From positions 1-63,589 of the forward strand of contig SSEL01000016.1 of NCBI GenBank assembly GCA_008012315.1: a DNA stretch of 63,589 bases, read 5' to 3'. How positions within the stretch are numbered: position 1 is the stretch's first letter; every line of letters starts with the position of its first letter. This DNA is from Rhodospirillaceae bacterium. Lineage in GTDB: Bacteria; Pseudomonadota; Alphaproteobacteria; Dongiales; Dongiaceae. The notes under the pieces were generated by a model. That model worked only from the letters and a program-made list of their open reading frames with translations, had not been told where the DNA came from and did not search any database. This document shows positions 52,468-61,323 of this stretch, one piece after another. The position numbers were made by a program, and so were the translations under genes.

Positions 52468-55029
52468 GTGACTCCGGCATCACTCAAACGAACACAGCGA
52501 AACCGAACGCAGCGCGGCCCTAGCTGGTTCAGTCGTGGCATCATCCGCCGCGACGAGCGAGTTGCGGACGACAGTGGGGCGCGGTTCGGACGCACAGGCT
52601 TTGGACAGGATAAGATCGACGGGCTGACCGCCGATAACGACTTCGCCGCCTGCCTGAATCGCCCCCCGAGCGGCGATCATTGCCTGCAGCCGGAACGCAA
52701 TGTCTGGCGCATCGCCACGGCGGAACGCGCCGCTGTCCTGATCGATGCCGCCGATTATTTCGCCACCTTGCGCGCGGCGATGCTGCGGGCGGAACACACC
52801 ATTCACATTGCCGGCTGGGATGTCGACAGCCGCACGCCGCTGCTGCCGCCGGACAGCCGGCCGGCGGACGGCCTGCCGACACAATTGGGGCCGTTCCTGG
52901 CAGCACTCGCGGCGCGCCGCCCCGAGCTGTCGATCAAGATCCTGCTGTGGAACTATGCCGTCATCTATGCCCCCGAACGGGAAAGCATGCCGGCCTTGTC
53001 GCTGCGCTGGAACACGCCGCCGCAGGTCGATCTCTGTCTCGATGACTGCGTGCCCCTCGCCTCCTCGCATCATCAGAAAATCGTGGTGATCGACGACAAG
53101 CTGGCCTTTTGCGGCGGGCTCGATCTCACCATCCGGCGCTGGGACACTTCGGCGCATCTACCGGTCGATGCGCGCCGTACCGATCCCTATGGCAAGCCCT
53201 ATCCGCCCTTTCACGACGTGCAGCTCGCGGTCGATGGTGCGGCGGCGCGGGATCTCGGCGAAGTCGTGCGCAGGCGCTGGAAATGCGCCGCCGGCGAAGA
53301 ACTGCCGCCGGCGGAGGCGGCGGCAGGTGAGCGGCCAAGCGATCCCTGGCCGGAAGACCTGAGGCCCGATTTTCACCGAGTCACCGCCGGCATCGCCCGC
53401 ACCATGCCGGCTTTCATGGAGATGCCGGAGACGCGCGAAATCGAAATGCTGTTCCGCGACATGATCGCGGCGGCGCAGCGCCATCTCTATATCGAAAGCC
53501 AATATGTCACCCATGCCGGCTTCGCCGACTGCCTGGCCGAGGCGATGCGGGCGAAGCCGGAACTGGAAGCGGTGATCGTCACGCCGAAGGAATATGCCGG
53601 CTGGGTCGAGAACATGGCGATGACCGAAGGCCGCCAGCGTTTCGTCGATATCCTGCGCGAAGCCGGTGTGATGGACCGTATCGCCTTGCGCCACCCCCAT
53701 ATCGCCGATGAGGCGACGGCCACGAGTGTCGATGTGAAGATCCATTCGAAGGTGATGATCGTCGATGACCGCTATCTGCGCATCGGCTCGGCCAATCTGT
53801 GCAACCGGTCGATGGGCAGCGACAGCGAATGCGACCTGGTCCTGGTCGGCGAGACGGCTGAGCAGCGCGCCACCATCCGCCGCATCCGTGACCGCCTGAT
53901 GGGCGAGCATTGCGGCGCCGAGGCGGCGCAGATGGAAGATGCCCTGGCGAAGACCGGATCGATGCTGGCGGCGATCGACAGTTTCCACGAGCCGCATCAC
54001 CTGCGGCGGATCGGCGATCTCGCCAGCGAAACGCCGAGCTGGATCGCCGCCGCCGCCATCGCCGATCCGCCGCGCCCGATCGATCCCCTGCTCCTGCTGC
54101 AGCCGGCGGACAGGAATGAGCATGCCGATGACTCGACCGAGGTTGCGGCCGATATCGCCACGCAGATATCGGGCGACATCACCGCGATATCGGAAGCGAA
54201 AGCCGGCGAACCGCCGACGGCAGAAGGCGCCGGCCCGGCGGCCAAGGTTTCGCAAGACGATGATCCGAAGGACCGCGATGCGCAAAACAGCGATGCCCGA
54301 AACAGCGATCCGGTGGGCGAGGATTATCCGCCGCGCCGGCGCGGCATCATCTTTCTTGCCGTGCTGATGGTGCTGGCCGCCGCCATGGCGCTGGCCTGGA
54401 CGCATACGCCACTGTCTTCCGTCGCCGATGCCATTGCCGATCCGGAACGCCTGCGACCCTGGCTGGCGGCGCATGACGAGGGCGGCAACGCCTTCTGGGC
54501 GCTGTTGGCGGTGGTCGGCATTTTCATCGTCGCCGGCTTCATCGCCTTCCCTGTCGTGGTGCTGATCGCCGCCACGGCGGTGGCCTTCGGCGCCTGGCCG
54601 GGGGCGCTCTATGCCATTCTCGGCGCCTTGATCAGCGCCGTCTCGACCTATCTGCTGGGCTGGTGGCTGGGGCCGGATCTGCTGCGCCACACTTTCGGGC
54701 CGCGCCTGAACCGGATCAATCGGAGCTTGCAGGATCGCGGCATCCTGGCCATGACCGTCGCCCGCATGATGCCGATCGCGCCTTTCACCGTCGTCAACCT
54801 GGCGGCGGGCGGGCTGCGGATCAGGCCGCTGGATTTCATCCTCGGGACGATCCTCGGCCTGATGCCGGGCGTGATCGTGATGTCGGTTCTCGGCGAGCGC
54901 GTCATCGCCCTGGTGCGCGAACCCAACCTGCTCAATCTCTCGCTGCTTGCCCTGCTTTTCGTCGGCTCCATCCTGCTGGCCATCTTGGTGCAGCGGATGG
55001 CGGCGCGGCTGCGGGCCTATTTCAGGTAG
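52468..55029 (+). CDS. Phospholipase D-like protein fused to a VTT/DedA-type membrane domain
   Basis: An 853-residue fusion. Residues about 65-520 are a two-motif phospholipase D domain: HHQKIVVIDDKLAFCGG and VKIHSKVMIVDDRYLRIGSA are the two HxKxxxxD motifs. A disordered acidic linker (about 550-620) follows. The C-terminal 220 residues are membrane-embedded, with a VTT/SNARE-associated (TVP38/DedA-like) domain (FIAFPVVVLIAATAVAFGAW, GLRIRPLDFILGTILGLMPG). It should hydrolyse or transfer phosphatidyl groups at the membrane. GTG 52468 has AGAGGA eight bases upstream; the frame is open back to 52303. The next gene follows after 27 bp. Confidence 0.9.
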   Translation: MTPASLKRTQRNRTQRGPSWFSRGIIRRDERVADDSGARFGRTGFGQDKIDGLTADNDFAACLNRPPSGDHCLQPERNVWRIATAERAAVLIDAADYFATLRAAMLRAEHTIHIAGWDVDSRTPLLPPDSRPADGLPTQLGPFLAALAARRPELSIKILLWNYAVIYAPERESMPALSLRWNTPPQVDLCLDDCVPLASSHHQKIVVIDDKLAFCGGLDLTIRRWDTSAHLPVDARRTDPYGKPYPPFHDVQLAVDGAAARDLGEVVRRRWKCAAGEELPPAEAAAGERPSDPWPEDLRPDFHRVTAGIARTMPAFMEMPETREIEMLFRDMIAAAQRHLYIESQYVTHAGFADCLAEAMRAKPELEAVIVTPKEYAGWVENMAMTEGRQRFVDILREAGVMDRIALRHPHIADEATATSVDVKIHSKVMIVDDRYLRIGSANLCNRSMGSDSECDLVLVGETAEQRATIRRIRDRLMGEHCGAEAAQMEDALAKTGSMLAAIDSFHEPHHLRRIGDLASETPSWIAAAAIADPPRPIDPLLLLQPADRNEHADDSTEVAADIATQISGDITAISEAKAGEPPTAEGAGPAAKVSQDDDPKDRDAQNSDARNSDPVGEDYPPRRRGIIFLAVLMVLAAAMALAWTHTPLSSVADAIADPERLRPWLAAHDEGGNAFWALLAVVGIFIVAGFIAFPVVVLIAATAVAFGAWPGALYAILGALISAVSTYLLGWWLGPDLLRHTFGPRLNRINRSLQDRGILAMTVARMMPIAPFTVVNLAAGGLRIRPLDFILGTILGLMPGVIVMSVLGERVIALVREPNLLNLSLLALLFVGSILLAILVQRMAARLRAYFR

Positions 55030-55056
55030 CGAGGCCGTCAATCGGGGGGCGACAGC

Positions 55057-55929
55057 ATGAATGACCACGCCAACATCGCCGGCAGCCATCCGGCCCCGGT
55101 GCAACATCATCCCGCCAGCATGCGGCTGCTGACCTGGAACATCCATTCGGGAATCGGACCGGACCGGCGCTACGATCTCGAGCGCATCATCGCCCTGATC
55201 CGCCATCACGATCCGGATATCGTCGCCTTGCAGGAGATCGATTCACGCGGCCATCCGCATGACGCCCTGCCGCTGAACCTGCTGAAGAAGGTGCTGGGCA
55301 GCCATGCCGCCGAGGCGAGGACTATCATCGCGCCCGACGGCCATTACGGCCATGCCTTGATCAGCCGCTGGCCGCTGGAGGACGTCAACCTGCACGATAT
55401 CAGCGTCTCGCGCCAGGAACCGCGCGGCATTATCGAGGCGGCGGTGCGCACGCCGGCCGGCCGGATGAACATCGTCGCCACCCATCTCGGCCTGCGGTTG
55501 ATCGAACAGCGCAGCCAGATCCGCACCCTCGCCGCCATCGCCGACCGCCTGATCGGCAACCGGCGGGACAAGCAGAACCTGGTGATGCTGGGGGATTTCA
55601 ACGATTGGAACGGCCAGGTACGGCGCCTGCTGCAACGCTGGCTGCCGGTGCGCACCGTGCATAAGACCTTCCCGGCGCGGCGGCCGATCTTCAAGCTGGA
55701 CCGGATTTTCTGCCGCGCCCCCGGCTTATTGCTGCGCAGCTGGACGGATCCCGGCGGCTCGCTGGCCTCGGATCACTTGCCGGTGGTGGGCGACGTGGCG
55801 TTGCCGGCCCCGAGGATCGCCGACAGCATGGAGCGCATCGAGGCGCCCGAACTGGCGGACGAACCGCCGAGCGGGGAGGTATTGCCGAGGCCGGCCGAAC
55901 CGGACGGGCCGGATAGCGGCGGTTCCTGA
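55057..55929 (+). CDS. Endonuclease/exonuclease/phosphatase (EEP) family hydrolase
   Basis: A 290-residue Mg2+-dependent phosphodiesterase-fold enzyme. All family motifs are present: LLTWNIHSGIG, IVALQEIDSRG, NIVATHLGLR, VMLGDFNDWNG and the closing SDHLPVVGDV. No signal peptide. Lying 27 bp behind the phospholipase D-VTT gene, it is likely part of the same operon and may act on phospholipids or phosphodiesters, as in similar gene pairs of other proteobacteria. Its last 157 bases overlap the 3' end of a gene on the minus strand. Confidence 0.92.
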   Translation: MNDHANIAGSHPAPVQHHPASMRLLTWNIHSGIGPDRRYDLERIIALIRHHDPDIVALQEIDSRGHPHDALPLNLLKKVLGSHAAEARTIIAPDGHYGHALISRWPLEDVNLHDISVSRQEPRGIIEAAVRTPAGRMNIVATHLGLRLIEQRSQIRTLAAIADRLIGNRRDKQNLVMLGDFNDWNGQVRRLLQRWLPVRTVHKTFPARRPIFKLDRIFCRAPGLLLRSWTDPGGSLASDHLPVVGDVALPAPRIADSMERIEAPELADEPPSGEVLPRPAEPDGPDSGGS

Positions 55930-56543
55930 GCGGAGCCGCGCGCCACCACTTCCAGCCATTCGGAATAGGATTTCGAATCCGCCGCCAGCAGCCGGATCGG
56001 CGGCGGCGAGCGGCGCAGGAAGTGAAGGATGCAGCGTTGCAGGGAATCCTGGATGGTCGCCGGGTCGCCGAAGGATTCGAGGGCCAGGGTCCACCAGACA
56101 TCCGCCTCGACCTGCAAGGCGGCCAGTTCCATGGTGCAGCCGCGCTCGGCCCGGCTGCCGTGAGGGATTTCCTCGGCAAAATCGCCTTCCAGGGACAATT
56201 TGCGCTGCCAGCGCCTCTTCTGGACCCGGATCGTGTCGTTCTGACGGTAAAAATTGCGCGCCGAGGAACTGGTGAGGTCGAGCGACCACTTTACCCAGCG
56301 GCTGGCCCAGCCGTTGATCTCGCTGGTGATCATCAGGGGCGACGGCTCGCGGCACAGGCTTTTCACCTGTAACTTGCCCTCACGCAGCTTGATCCCGGCA
56401 CTGGGGCACAGCGGCAGCAGGATATAGTCGTCGCTGCGTTCCTCGGGCTCGCTTCCCAGCATATCGATGGCAAACCATTCGGCCATCGCGCCTGGAATCG
56501 GTCCGTGCAGGAACCAGCGGATTTCGGCGCTATAATTCAACAT
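55773..56543 (-). CDS. Conserved hypothetical protein, possibly CYTH-like
   Basis: A 256-residue protein. It opens MLNYSAEIRWFLHGPIPGAM and has YILLPLCPSAGIKLREGKLQ, then GWASRWVKWSLDL, a pattern of charged strands reminiscent of CYTH/triphosphate-tunnel proteins; that placement is tentative. The last 60 residues are low-complexity Gly/Ser and lie antisense to the EEP gene, where the complementary strand is the better-supported coding frame. ATG 56546 directly precedes ATG 56543. The function is unknown. Confidence 0.6.
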   Translation of the reverse strand: MLNYSAEIRWFLHGPIPGAMAEWFAIDMLGSEPEERSDDYILLPLCPSAGIKLREGKLQVKSLCREPSPLMITSEINGWASRWVKWSLDLTSSSARNFYRQNDTIRVQKRRWQRKLSLEGDFAEEIPHGSRAERGCTMELAALQVEADVWWTLALESFGDPATIQDSLQRCILHFLRRSPPPIRLLAADSKSYSEWLEVVARGSAQEPPLSGPSGSAGLGNTSPLGGSSASSGASMRSMLSAILGAGNATSPTTGK

Positions 56544-56702
56544 CATAGCGACAACGCCTGACATGCTCGCCGGTTCCAGACAGGCCGTAAGGTGTGAACG
56601 AAGCGAAAGAATGCCCGTTTCGGTTGTGGATCGGGGCCGCTATTCGCAGATGTGCGAGAAAGAACCGGCTTATGCATCGTTGATGGGGTCTGCCGGGCTT
56701 CT

Positions 56703-57386
56703 TCAGATGCCTTGCGTCTTCCACGCACGAACGAAATCGAGCACCGTCTCGACAGCATCCGTGCCGATGTATTTTTGCCCCGCCTCGGTCGGATTGATGT
56801 CGTTGACGACACGCGCCGCATAGACCGGCGAGAGCGCATCAAGGCGGTCGATCAGCTTGTCGAGCTTATCCTCGACCTCCGGCAGATAGGGTTTCAGCCT
56901 GTCGCCGTCATGGTCGATGATGGCGGCCAAATCGAAGACATCCCGCAGCTTGAAGGTCGACGGGCGGTAAAAGATTTTTTTGATCCCCGCCTCCCATGGC
57001 GTTTCGATGAGAATCGAACGCCCCTCGAATTCCCATGGCTGGGTCGGATCATCCGTGCGCCGCCCGCCGGAGATGAAATCGATCTCGCCCTGATCCAATT
57101 CGAGCTTCAGGTAGTTACCGGGAAATTGGTAGCCGCGACCGGCAAGCAAGGCCTTCGTTGCCGCGTTCTTGTTTGGCGACAGAGCGGTGATGGCATCCGT
57201 GTCAGGGAGAAAGATATCGATATCATAGCTGATGCGGTGGCCATAGAAGACCGCCAGCGCGGTGCCGCCGCCGAATGTCCATTTCGGTTGCTCCTTTAGC
57301 GTATCGAGGAGCTTGATGGCATCATGCAGCAGACTTTGCCAATCGGAGGTCTGCCATTTCCTTGATCCAGGCGACACTTCCGCCAT
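56703..57386 (-). CDS. AbiEii/AbiGii-type nucleotidyltransferase toxin
   Basis: A 227-residue nucleotidyltransferase (NTase fold, DUF1814/AbiEii family). The active-site pattern is complete: FGGGTALAVFYGHRISYDID with the two Asp of DID, and EIDFISGGR supplying the third acidic residue. The C-terminal part has FKLRDVFDLAAIIDHD, the family's K-x-RD-x-xD segment. Such toxins add nucleotides to tRNA acceptor ends or other targets to block growth during phage attack. Its start at 57386 overlaps the preceding gene by 65 bp, the coupling typical of toxin-antitoxin pairs. Confidence 0.85.
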   Translation of the reverse strand: MAEVSPGSRKWQTSDWQSLLHDAIKLLDTLKEQPKWTFGGGTALAVFYGHRISYDIDIFLPDTDAITALSPNKNAATKALLAGRGYQFPGNYLKLELDQGEIDFISGGRRTDDPTQPWEFEGRSILIETPWEAGIKKIFYRPSTFKLRDVFDLAAIIDHDGDRLKPYLPEVEDKLDKLIDRLDALSPVYAARVVNDINPTEAGQKYIGTDAVETVLDFVRAWKTQGI

Positions 57387-57783
57387 TTGTTGCTCTCCAA
57401 TTCCGGGCGGCCCTGTACAGATCCTCAAAGCTGACAACGCCTGCCAGCACGAGGTCATGAATGGCCTCGACCGAGACTTCGTCGAAGAAGGCCTCGATGT
57501 GAGGCCGCCATTTGCGATCAGGGTGGTCAGTCGTCAGGCAATGCACAAAAGTCCTGGCGTCGATCGGATGGGGACGCGGGGCGTTGATGGTCTTCAGAAT
57601 GCCGCGAATCTGCGTCTCAGCCGTCGCGGCCCGCTTGAAGGCCTTTTGCAGCCGCCCGCCGAGCGCCTTGATATCGCCAATGGCGACAGACGGCACCTGG
57701 ACCTCGACGCGGCGGATTTCGCGCTCTTCCTTCTGCACCTCCCGGTATCGCCGGACGCGGCTGGCGACGGTACGATCTGCCAT
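57322..57783 (-). CDS. Probable antitoxin partner of the AbiEii-like protein
   Basis: A 153-residue protein upstream of and overlapping the NTase gene. The N-terminus is Arg/Glu-rich (VASRVRRYREVQKEEREIRR) followed by VEVQVPSVAIGDIKALGGRL, which could be a ribbon-helix-helix-like DNA-binding or oligomerisation segment. The central part (HPIDARTFVHCLTTDHPDRK) and SVEAIHDLVLAGVVSFEDLY are helical. It lacks the winged helix of classical AbiEi antitoxins, so it is a different partner type. Two palindromes just upstream would suit autoregulation. Confidence 0.68.
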   Translation of the reverse strand: MADRTVASRVRRYREVQKEEREIRRVEVQVPSVAIGDIKALGGRLQKAFKRAATAETQIRGILKTINAPRPHPIDARTFVHCLTTDHPDRKWRPHIEAFFDEVSVEAIHDLVLAGVVSFEDLYRAARNWRATNGGSVAWIKEMADLRLAKSAA

Positions 57784-57813
57784 GACGGGTCTCCTCTCCG
57801 ATAGATAAAATAG

Positions 57814-57852
57814 CGTAACCGGATTACGATTTCAAGACGTAACCCGGTTACG
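57814..57852. promoter_or_regulatory. Twin palindromic operators of the toxin-antitoxin module
   Basis: CGTAACCGGATTACG (57814-57828) and CGTAACCCGGTTACG (57838-57852) are two 15-bp dyads, centres 24 bp apart, 31-69 bp before the antitoxin ATG. The second is a perfect palindrome around its central base. The arrangement is typical of autoregulated TA promoters. Confidence 0.65.
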
Positions 57853-57855
57853 GCG

Positions 57856-57962
57856 TCCTCGGGCTTGACCCCCTGTCGGCGTAGGCCGACCTTCGTCGGC
57901 GGGATCCATGGCAACAACTGCGCCCGGCCTCAACCGTGGACCCCGGCCTCGAACCGGAATCC
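57856..57962. repeat. Enlarged palindromic repeat and a half copy
   Basis: Bases 57856-57912 are the enlarged variant of the dispersed palindrome, with the inner hairpin CTGTCGGCGTAGGCCGACC and TTCGTCGGCGGG, nearly identical to 8068-8128. A decayed copy of the CCCCGG sub-type follows at 57936-57962. They directly abut the TA operators. Confidence 0.68.
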
Positions 57963-57980
57963 GCCGGCCAGGCTAATAAA

Positions 57981-58010
57981 GAAAAAGGGACGGCGTTGCC
58001 GCCGTCCCTT
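57981..58010 (-). terminator. Rho-independent terminator of proVWX
   Basis: AAGGGACGGC and GCCGTCCCTT form a perfect 10-bp stem, closed by a further G-C pair over a TTGC loop. On the minus strand it is followed by TTTTTC. It lies 26 bp past the proX stop. Confidence 0.9.
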
Positions 58011-58035
58011 TCTGCATGTCCGCTGGAAAGCGCGA

Positions 58036-59070
58036 TCACTTGGCCGCTTTGGCCGCCGCGATCCACTTGTCCCATTCGGCCTGATGCGCCTTGATCCATT
58101 CCTGGGCATGGCGCTCGATATCCGGCTGCTTGTTCTCGCCGTCGTTCATCTTGGCGTTCTGCGCATAGATGTCCGGCAGCGGGATGCTGATTTCCATCAG
58201 CAGTTCCTTGACCGCCGGATTGGCCTTCAGGAATTCCTTATTGACCACCGGACGGATGTCGTTCGGGGCGAAGCCCATGCGGCAGGGATTGGCGACGCAG
58301 CCTTCCACATCCTTGGCTTCGATCTTGTCCTCGTCGCTCAGTTCCTTGCCAGCAGCGGCCTTGTCCGGCACCTGGATCCAGACCACGTCGCGGCCCGGCT
58401 TCAGCACACCGACGGTCCAGTTCGGCGTCCAGGTGTAGAAGATGATCGACTTGCCTTCCTTCATCCGGCCCAAGGCATCGGCCATCGAGGCGGAATAGGC
58501 CGCCTTGATCGGCGTCACGACATCATTGAGGCCGAAGACATCCAGGTGATGGGCAATGGCGGTTTCGCAGCCCCAGCCCGGCGGGCAGGCGACCAGATCG
58601 GCCTTGCCGTCGCCGTCATTGTCGAACAGCTTGGCGATTTCCGGCTTCTTCAGGTCATCGAGCGAGGTGATCTTGTATTTGTCGGCGGTCTTCTTATCGA
58701 CCAGATAGCCCTGCAAGGCACCGGCCTTGGCGACATAGCCGACTTCCTCGGCGCCCTGCTCGAAGCTGGGCTTATAGGTATCGTGCAGCGGGAACCAGCC
58801 ATCGACCCAGAGGTCGATGTCGCCCTGGCCGACCGCCTGATAGAAGGGCGGGTTATCGAGCGTCGTCACCGCCGGCACTTCATAGCCCAGGGCTTCCAGG
58901 CCCGCACGATAGATTTCGGTCTGGAACCAGCCGGTATCCCAGGTCGGACGGGCCATCTTCACTTCCTTGCCGGCCCCCGGCAGGTCGTCGGCCTGTGCCA
59001 CGCCGGCCAGGCCATTCGCGCCCAGGCCAAGCGTCCCAAGAACGGCCAGGCTGATCATTAATTTCCGCAT
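58036..59070 (-). CDS. proX: Glycine betaine/choline-type ABC transporter binding protein
   Basis: A 344-residue periplasmic protein with a Sec signal peptide (LMISLAVLGTLGLGANGLAG, cleavage near AQA-DDL). It matches OpuAC/ProX proteins: WDTGWFQTEIYRAGLEALGY, QAVGQGDIDLWVDGWFPLHD and a C-terminal AKMNDGENKQPDIERHAQEW. Aromatic residues for caging a quaternary ammonium head group are plentiful. A DNDGDGKADL loop near residue 150 looks like a Ca2+-binding EF-hand-type loop and is unusual for the family. ATG 59070 has GGGAGGTG eight bases upstream; GTG 59079 is less likely. It is the third gene of proVWX. Confidence 0.92.
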   Translation of the reverse strand: MRKLMISLAVLGTLGLGANGLAGVAQADDLPGAGKEVKMARPTWDTGWFQTEIYRAGLEALGYEVPAVTTLDNPPFYQAVGQGDIDLWVDGWFPLHDTYKPSFEQGAEEVGYVAKAGALQGYLVDKKTADKYKITSLDDLKKPEIAKLFDNDGDGKADLVACPPGWGCETAIAHHLDVFGLNDVVTPIKAAYSASMADALGRMKEGKSIIFYTWTPNWTVGVLKPGRDVVWIQVPDKAAAGKELSDEDKIEAKDVEGCVANPCRMGFAPNDIRPVVNKEFLKANPAVKELLMEISIPLPDIYAQNAKMNDGENKQPDIERHAQEWIKAHQAEWDKWIAAAKAAK

Positions 59071-59113
59071 TGTCTTCACCTCCCAAGTTGAAAACGGAAT
59101 TGCATCGCTGTCG

Positions 59114-60082
59114 TCATGCTCTCGCGAAGCCAGTTATGCGCTTCACGAAACCGGTAAAAGTCCAATTCGCCCGCCGCTGCTCGGCCCCGGCACCGATGCC
59201 CTGGGTGATGCGGTCGAGGATGATCGCCAGCAGCACGATGCCGAAGCCGCCGAGGAAGGCAGCGCCCACATCGAGCCGGCCGAGGCCGGTATAGACGGTG
59301 AGGCCGAGGCCGCCGGCACCGATCAGCGCCGCGACGACCACCATTGAGAGCGCCATCATCAGCGTCTGGTTGAGGCCGGCCATGATCATGCGCAAGGCGA
59401 GCGGCAGCTGGATCTCCCACAGCACCTGGCGGCGCGTCGAGCCAAAGGCATAGCCGGCTTCCACCAGTTCCTCGCGCACCTGGCGGATGCCGAGGCTGGT
59501 CAGGCGGATGATCGGCGGCAGGGCAAAGATGATGGTCGCGACCACGCCGGGGATCATGCCGACGCCGAACAGCATGACGATCGGCACCAGATAGACGAAG
59601 GACGGAATAGTCTGCATCACATCGAGGATCGGCCGCAGGATCGCCTCGAAGCGGTCACTGCTGGCCGACAGGATGCCGAGCGGAATGCCGACAATGGCGC
59701 AGAACAGGACCGCCGTGATGATCATCGACAAGGTGGTCATGGTATCGGGATAGACGCCCACCGCCTCGATCGCCAGGAAGGAGACCAGCGTGAAGATCGC
59801 CACGCCGCGTCCGGCGAAGCGCCAGGCCACGGCGACAAAGAAGATCGTCATCGCATAGAAGGGCACGGCATGGAGGAAACCCTCCAGCCCGCGCATCACC
59901 TGATCAACCGGCCATTGCGCGGCGCGGAAGGCCGGGCGGAAATTCGGCACCAGCCAATCCTTGACGAAGAATTCAACCCAGCGGTCCAGCGGCACCTGGC
60001 AATGGGTCGATGGCTTCAGCATGTCGTTGAGCGACATCGCCGTATCGGCGGCTTGCGTGGTGACCTCGCGACAAATCGCCAT
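59114..60082 (-). CDS. proW: Glycine betaine ABC transporter permease
   Basis: A 322-residue inner-membrane permease with an amphipathic N-terminal region and about six to seven transmembrane helices. The binding-protein-dependent transport motif for contact with the ATPase is visible as EAGYAFGSTRRQVLWEIQLP followed by LALRMIMAG. VMQTIPSFVYLVPIVMLFGV is characteristic of ProW/OpuAB. Two bases separate it from the proV stop, and 43 bp lie before proX, giving a tight VWX operon. Confidence 0.93.
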   Translation of the reverse strand: MAICREVTTQAADTAMSLNDMLKPSTHCQVPLDRWVEFFVKDWLVPNFRPAFRAAQWPVDQVMRGLEGFLHAVPFYAMTIFFVAVAWRFAGRGVAIFTLVSFLAIEAVGVYPDTMTTLSMIITAVLFCAIVGIPLGILSASSDRFEAILRPILDVMQTIPSFVYLVPIVMLFGVGMIPGVVATIIFALPPIIRLTSLGIRQVREELVEAGYAFGSTRRQVLWEIQLPLALRMIMAGLNQTLMMALSMVVVAALIGAGGLGLTVYTGLGRLDVGAAFLGGFGIVLLAIILDRITQGIGAGAEQRRANWTFTGFVKRITGFARA

Positions 60083-60084
60083 GA

Positions 60085-61143
60085 TCAGGCCCTCCCTCCG
60101 ATGCCGGTACTGTTTTCCGTGGCCTGCAGATGAGCGAAGACCGAGAGCGGGTCGAGCACGCCGAGATAGCTGCCGTCGTCATCGACCACGGCGAGCTTCC
60201 GGCCGGTGCTGAGATCGCCGAAGACATCGCAGAGATAGGAATCTGCCCGCACCTTGCCGAGGCCGGCCATCTCGGCGGCGGGCAAGGCCGGCTGCATCAT
60301 GCGGCGCGGCGTCAGCACGCGGCTGCGGTCGACATCGCTGGTGAAGGCGCGGACGTAATCGTCGCTGGGCTGCGAGACGATGCCCTCAGCGGTGCCCACC
60401 TGCACGAACTTGCCATCCTTCATGATGGCGATCTGGTCGCCGAGCTTCAGTGCCTCTTGCAGATCGTGGGTGATGAAGATGATGGTGGTCTTGATCTCGT
60501 CCTGCAGCTTCAGGAGCTGGTCCTGCACCTCGCGGCGGATCAGCGGGTCGAGCGCCGAAAAAGGCTCGTCCATCAGCAGCACCTCGGGATCGACCGCCAA
60601 GGCGCGGGCCAGGCCGACCCGCTGCTGCATGCCGCCGCTGAGATTGCCGGGATAGGCATCGGCCCAGGCATCCAGCCCGACCTTGGACAGCGAATGAACC
60701 GCGCGGTCGCGGCGTTCCTTGGCCGACATGCCGCGCGCCTTCAGGCCATAGGCGGCATTCTCCGCCACGGTGCGATGCGGCAGCAGGGCAAAATGCTGGA
60801 ACACCATGGAAATCCGGCGCAAGCGGATCTGGCGCAGGTTTTCGCCATCGGCGGCGGTGACGCTGCCGGCCTTGTCATCGCCATCCAGATAGATCTCGCC
60901 GCTGGTCGGGTCGATCAGCCGGTTGAGGCAGCGCACCAGGGTCGACTTGCCGGAGCCGGAGAGGCCCATGACGACGAAGATCTCGCCGCGATTGACGGTG
61001 AAGGAGATGTCGTTGACGGCGACGACGGAATTGGTCTTGCGGTAGATCTCGTCCTTGCCGGCGCCGTTCCGCGCCATGACCAGGGCTTCCTCCGGTGCGG
61101 CGCCGAAGATCTTGTAGAGATTCTTGACCGTCAGTTTTTGCAA
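60085..61143 (-). CDS. proV: Glycine betaine ABC transporter ATP-binding protein
   Basis: A 352-residue ATPase with the ProV-type N-terminal NLYKIFGAAPEEAL. Walker A is GLSGSGKST, the Q-loop MVFQHFALLPHR, the signature NLSGGMQQRVGLARA and Walker B VLLMDEPFSALDP. After residue 245 comes a C-terminal CBS-type regulatory region, shortened compared with E. coli ProV. No ATG is available at the start: TTG 61143 has GGGGAG seven bases upstream, while TTG 61158 overlaps that site, so 61143 is preferred. Confidence 0.92.
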   Translation of the reverse strand: MQKLTVKNLYKIFGAAPEEALVMARNGAGKDEIYRKTNSVVAVNDISFTVNRGEIFVVMGLSGSGKSTLVRCLNRLIDPTSGEIYLDGDDKAGSVTAADGENLRQIRLRRISMVFQHFALLPHRTVAENAAYGLKARGMSAKERRDRAVHSLSKVGLDAWADAYPGNLSGGMQQRVGLARALAVDPEVLLMDEPFSALDPLIRREVQDQLLKLQDEIKTTIIFITHDLQEALKLGDQIAIMKDGKFVQVGTAEGIVSQPSDDYVRAFTSDVDRSRVLTPRRMMQPALPAAEMAGLGKVRADSYLCDVFGDLSTGRKLAVVDDDGSYLGVLDPLSVFAHLQATENSTGIGGRA

Positions 61144-61323
61144 CTCTCCGCTCCCCAAAGCTGGAGCCGGAAAGTGAGACAGTCAGTCAGCAAAGCCAGT
61201 CAGCAAGCCTTCTGCGATCCAGCCGCAACTGCGGCACGTCTCCCCTTCGCGGCGATTTTTTTACGTTTTGCGGCACTTGATGACATTGCAGGCGCCGCGT
61301 GAAGATCACTAAAAATCAGGAAC

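Noticed and set aside
53158..55209. Long minus-strand open frame opposite the phospholipase gene
   Set aside because: His/Arg/Gln-rich shadow without motifs; the plus-strand HKD and VTT motifs decide the strand.
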